Assembly: GCA_900552245.1 (NCBI GenBank)
Contig: URYY01000039.1
Location: forward strand, 1-15,469
Source of the DNA: an uncultured Opitutales bacterium
GTDB taxonomy: Bacteria; Verrucomicrobiota; Verrucomicrobiia; Opitutales; Intestinicryptomonadaceae
Reading direction: 5' to 3'
Length of the DNA: 15,469 bases
Under the pieces are notes generated by a model that saw nothing but the letters and a program-made list of their open reading frames with translations, made no database searches and was not told the DNA's origin. Position numbers and translations under genes: made by a program. This document shows positions 14,175 through 15,469 of the stretch, piece after piece; the stretch's first letter is position 1; every line of letters begins with the position of its first letter.

Positions 14175-15032
14175 TTAAATTTTGCAGGCTCGCCCCTCCC
14201 GCCCCTGCCGCAAAAATTTAAGCTTACAAATTGGGAATAAGCGGCTTACAAAATAAAACAGCAAACAGTAGAAGACGCAGGCCTTCGCAAACCAATCTCC
14301 ATATCGCACATAGAAACTTACAACACCGTCAAAATTGCTGTACGCCACAACGTCTGCATAGCCCGCACCCTGAAAGTATATTGAGCCTTCGTCATTTAAA
14401 AGCGGGCAGCCCCTGAGCCTTGCAAAAGTTCGCGGCGATATCGCCTGCCCGTACTCGTCGATCAAATCCAAAACGTCATCTGGCTCATTCTTTGCGTTAA
14501 AAATTCCGCCATCTTTAGAGCGCATGGCAATTGTGGGAACAAGGCGGCCGTATTGGTCGAAAACTCCGCTTAGGCCGTTGACTGAAGCCCTAACAAGCGG
14601 CTTTCTGGTTGCGACCGCCTGAAATGCCGAGTGCGCCGCATGCTGCCAAGCCCCGCCCTCTCTACCGTACCAAGAGTCGTTTGTGCATACATACAGTATG
14701 TCTGCCCCCGCGCGGGCGGCCTCCAAGGCTATCTGCGGGAAAATATCTTCGTAACATATTATGGGCGCAAATTTAAAATTCTTTTGCGCAACTTTAGCCT
14801 CAAGCAAAACAGGCCCACTTCCCGGCGTCATTCGCCCGACAGGCACAACCGAGGAATCTATAAAAAAGCACCACTTGGGGACGTACTCTCCAAAGGGAAC
14901 TAGCTTTTGCTTTGCGTAGAAATTTCGATTCAAGCCCTCGTCGGGCCTTACCACAAAAGCCGCGTTAAATCTCCGCTCGCCCTCCCCGTCTCGAATATAC
15001 GCGGAATCGCCGACTAGAATGGGAACGTTCAT
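14175..15032 (-). CDS. lnt: Apolipoprotein N-acyltransferase, C-terminal part after frameshift
   Basis: The larger fragment of a split lnt. Lnt adds the third acyl chain to the N-terminal Cys of lipoproteins in the inner membrane. This frame holds most of the carbon-nitrogen hydrolase domain: NVPILVGDSAY, then FYAKQKLVPFGEYVPKW with the catalytic Lys, then FAPIICYEDIFPQIA with the catalytic Cys, then CTNDSWYGREGGAWQHAAHSAFQAVATRKPLVRA. A C-terminal membrane helix follows (FYCLLFYFVSRLF). The same frame stays open upstream to a TAG at 15065 and reads HPQNLSRQMNVPILVGD, which fits Lnt better than the other frame's continuation. The ATG at 15032 is therefore probably just an internal Met. The catalytic Glu lies in the other fragment. 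Confidence 0.85.
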   Translation of the reverse strand: MNVPILVGDSAYIRDGEGERRFNAAFVVRPDEGLNRNFYAKQKLVPFGEYVPKWCFFIDSSVVPVGRMTPGSGPVLLEAKVAQKNFKFAPIICYEDIFPQIALEAARAGADILYVCTNDSWYGREGGAWQHAAHSAFQAVATRKPLVRASVNGLSGVFDQYGRLVPTIAMRSKDGGIFNAKNEPDDVLDLIDEYGQAISPRTFARLRGCPLLNDEGSIYFQGAGYADVVAYSNFDGVVSFYVRYGDWFAKACVFYCLLFYFVSRLFPICKLKFLRQGREGRACKI

Positions 15033-15469
15033 CTGCCGCGAGAGATTTTGTGGGTGGAAAATCTAGCCCCTCCGTTCCTATTAGCGGCCACATTGGCGGC
15101 ATTGCGGACTCCGACCAAACTAGCAAATCGACCCTCGCATTTTTCAGCCCCAAACTCATCTTTTTTAAGGCGTTTAAATTTTCCACCCCCATGTCGGCAT
15201 TCCAATTCAAAAGCCCCGCAAAATCGGTCTGAACCATACCAGCCCTAAATAGCTTTCGCTTATTTTCAAGCCTCGGCATATCAGCTATGTAGGCGTATAG
15301 CGACAGCAAAACCAAAAATGCTGCAAAGTAAAATTCCGGCGCAAAGCGCTCAAATTTTGTGACATGCTCTCCGGCAATTCTCTTCTTGTGCCAGGCCCAT
15401 AATTTGCACACATACTCGCCCAAGCCCAAATTGAAAAAAATCAGGACAAATGAAACCATGTAAGCCCCG
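14965..15469 (-). CDS. lnt: Apolipoprotein N-acyltransferase, N-terminal part (partial, frameshifted)
   Basis: The upstream fragment of lnt. It enters from beyond the right edge; before the first visible Met (15459) the frame continues as GAY, so that Met is not the true start. A membrane helix (MVSFVLIFFNLGLGEYV), a loop and another helix (FYFAAFLVLLSLYAYIA) are the last transmembrane segments. The hydrolase domain then begins (FRAGMVQTDFAGLLNW), and LLVWSESAMP carries the catalytic Glu. After GTEGLD (about 15062) the frame drifts into non-Lnt sequence ending at 14965 (RRFRVYSRRGGRAEI). Removing one base near the T4 run at about 15058-15061 would join it to the other fragment (GLDFHPQNLSRQMNVP). 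This is either a real pseudogene or a sequencing/assembly error in an essential gene. Confidence 0.82.
   Translation of the reverse strand, partial: GAYMVSFVLIFFNLGLGEYVCKLWAWHKKRIAGEHVTKFERFAPEFYFAAFLVLLSLYAYIADMPRLENKRKLFRAGMVQTDFAGLLNWNADMGVENLNALKKMSLGLKNARVDLLVWSESAMPPMWPLIGTEGLDFPPTKSLAADERSHSSRRFRVYSRRGGRAEI

Noticed and set aside
1..15469. CRISPR array, rRNA or insertion-sequence transposase
   Set aside because: No regularly spaced identical repeats, no rRNA-like sequence and no transposase motifs were found.

Overview
The window looks like a chromosomal segment of a Verrucomicrobiota bacterium, most likely class Opitutae (Opitutales/Puniceicoccales-like) and possibly gut-associated. 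The grounds are a PEP-CTERM protein with the VPEPSTYA motif, a protein resembling the Verrucomicrobia-typical family TIGR02597, a giant beta-helix protein with the C-terminal domain common in large secreted Verrucomicrobia proteins, and a long-form HisG. Lineage is inferred from protein style only; no rRNA is present.

Left part (1-6513): a tight four-gene minus-strand operon of exported proteins, with gaps of 5, about 8-14 and 6 bases. In order of transcription these are a TIGR02597-like protein, a PEP-CTERM protein, a 135-residue secreted protein of unknown function, and a 1365-residue protein of three tandem parallel-beta-helix modules. A perfect 18-bp inverted repeat lies downstream and may be the terminator. 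Between this operon and a divergent tyrosine recombinase (ATG at 6738) lies a ~190-bp AT-rich segment. It is bounded by two perfect 19-bp copies of one sequence in inverted orientation and contains a good sigma70-like promoter aimed at the operon. This has the layout of an invertible (phase-variable) promoter switch for a surface-protein operon, and it is the main candidate for a new system here.

Middle (6738-10489): the recombinase is followed by four plus-strand genes I do not recognise (310, 205, 51 and 151 residues), closely spaced like an operon. They end before a bidirectional hairpin terminator and a minus-strand tRNA-Ser(CGA). The first two lie in the same reading frame, separated by one TAG and 12 codons, and seem distantly similar to each other. 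This block is the second candidate: a small integrative cassette with orphan cargo.

Right (10489-15469): ordinary chromosomal genes, all on the minus strand. They are tRNA-Ser, about 700 bases with no gene, a secreted sialate O-acetylesterase with its own terminator, hisG (long form) with a strong terminator, tRNA-Gly(TCC) with encoded CCA just upstream of hisG, and lnt (apolipoprotein N-acyltransferase). The lnt gene runs off the right edge and is split by a one-base frameshift that separates its catalytic Glu from its Lys and Cys.
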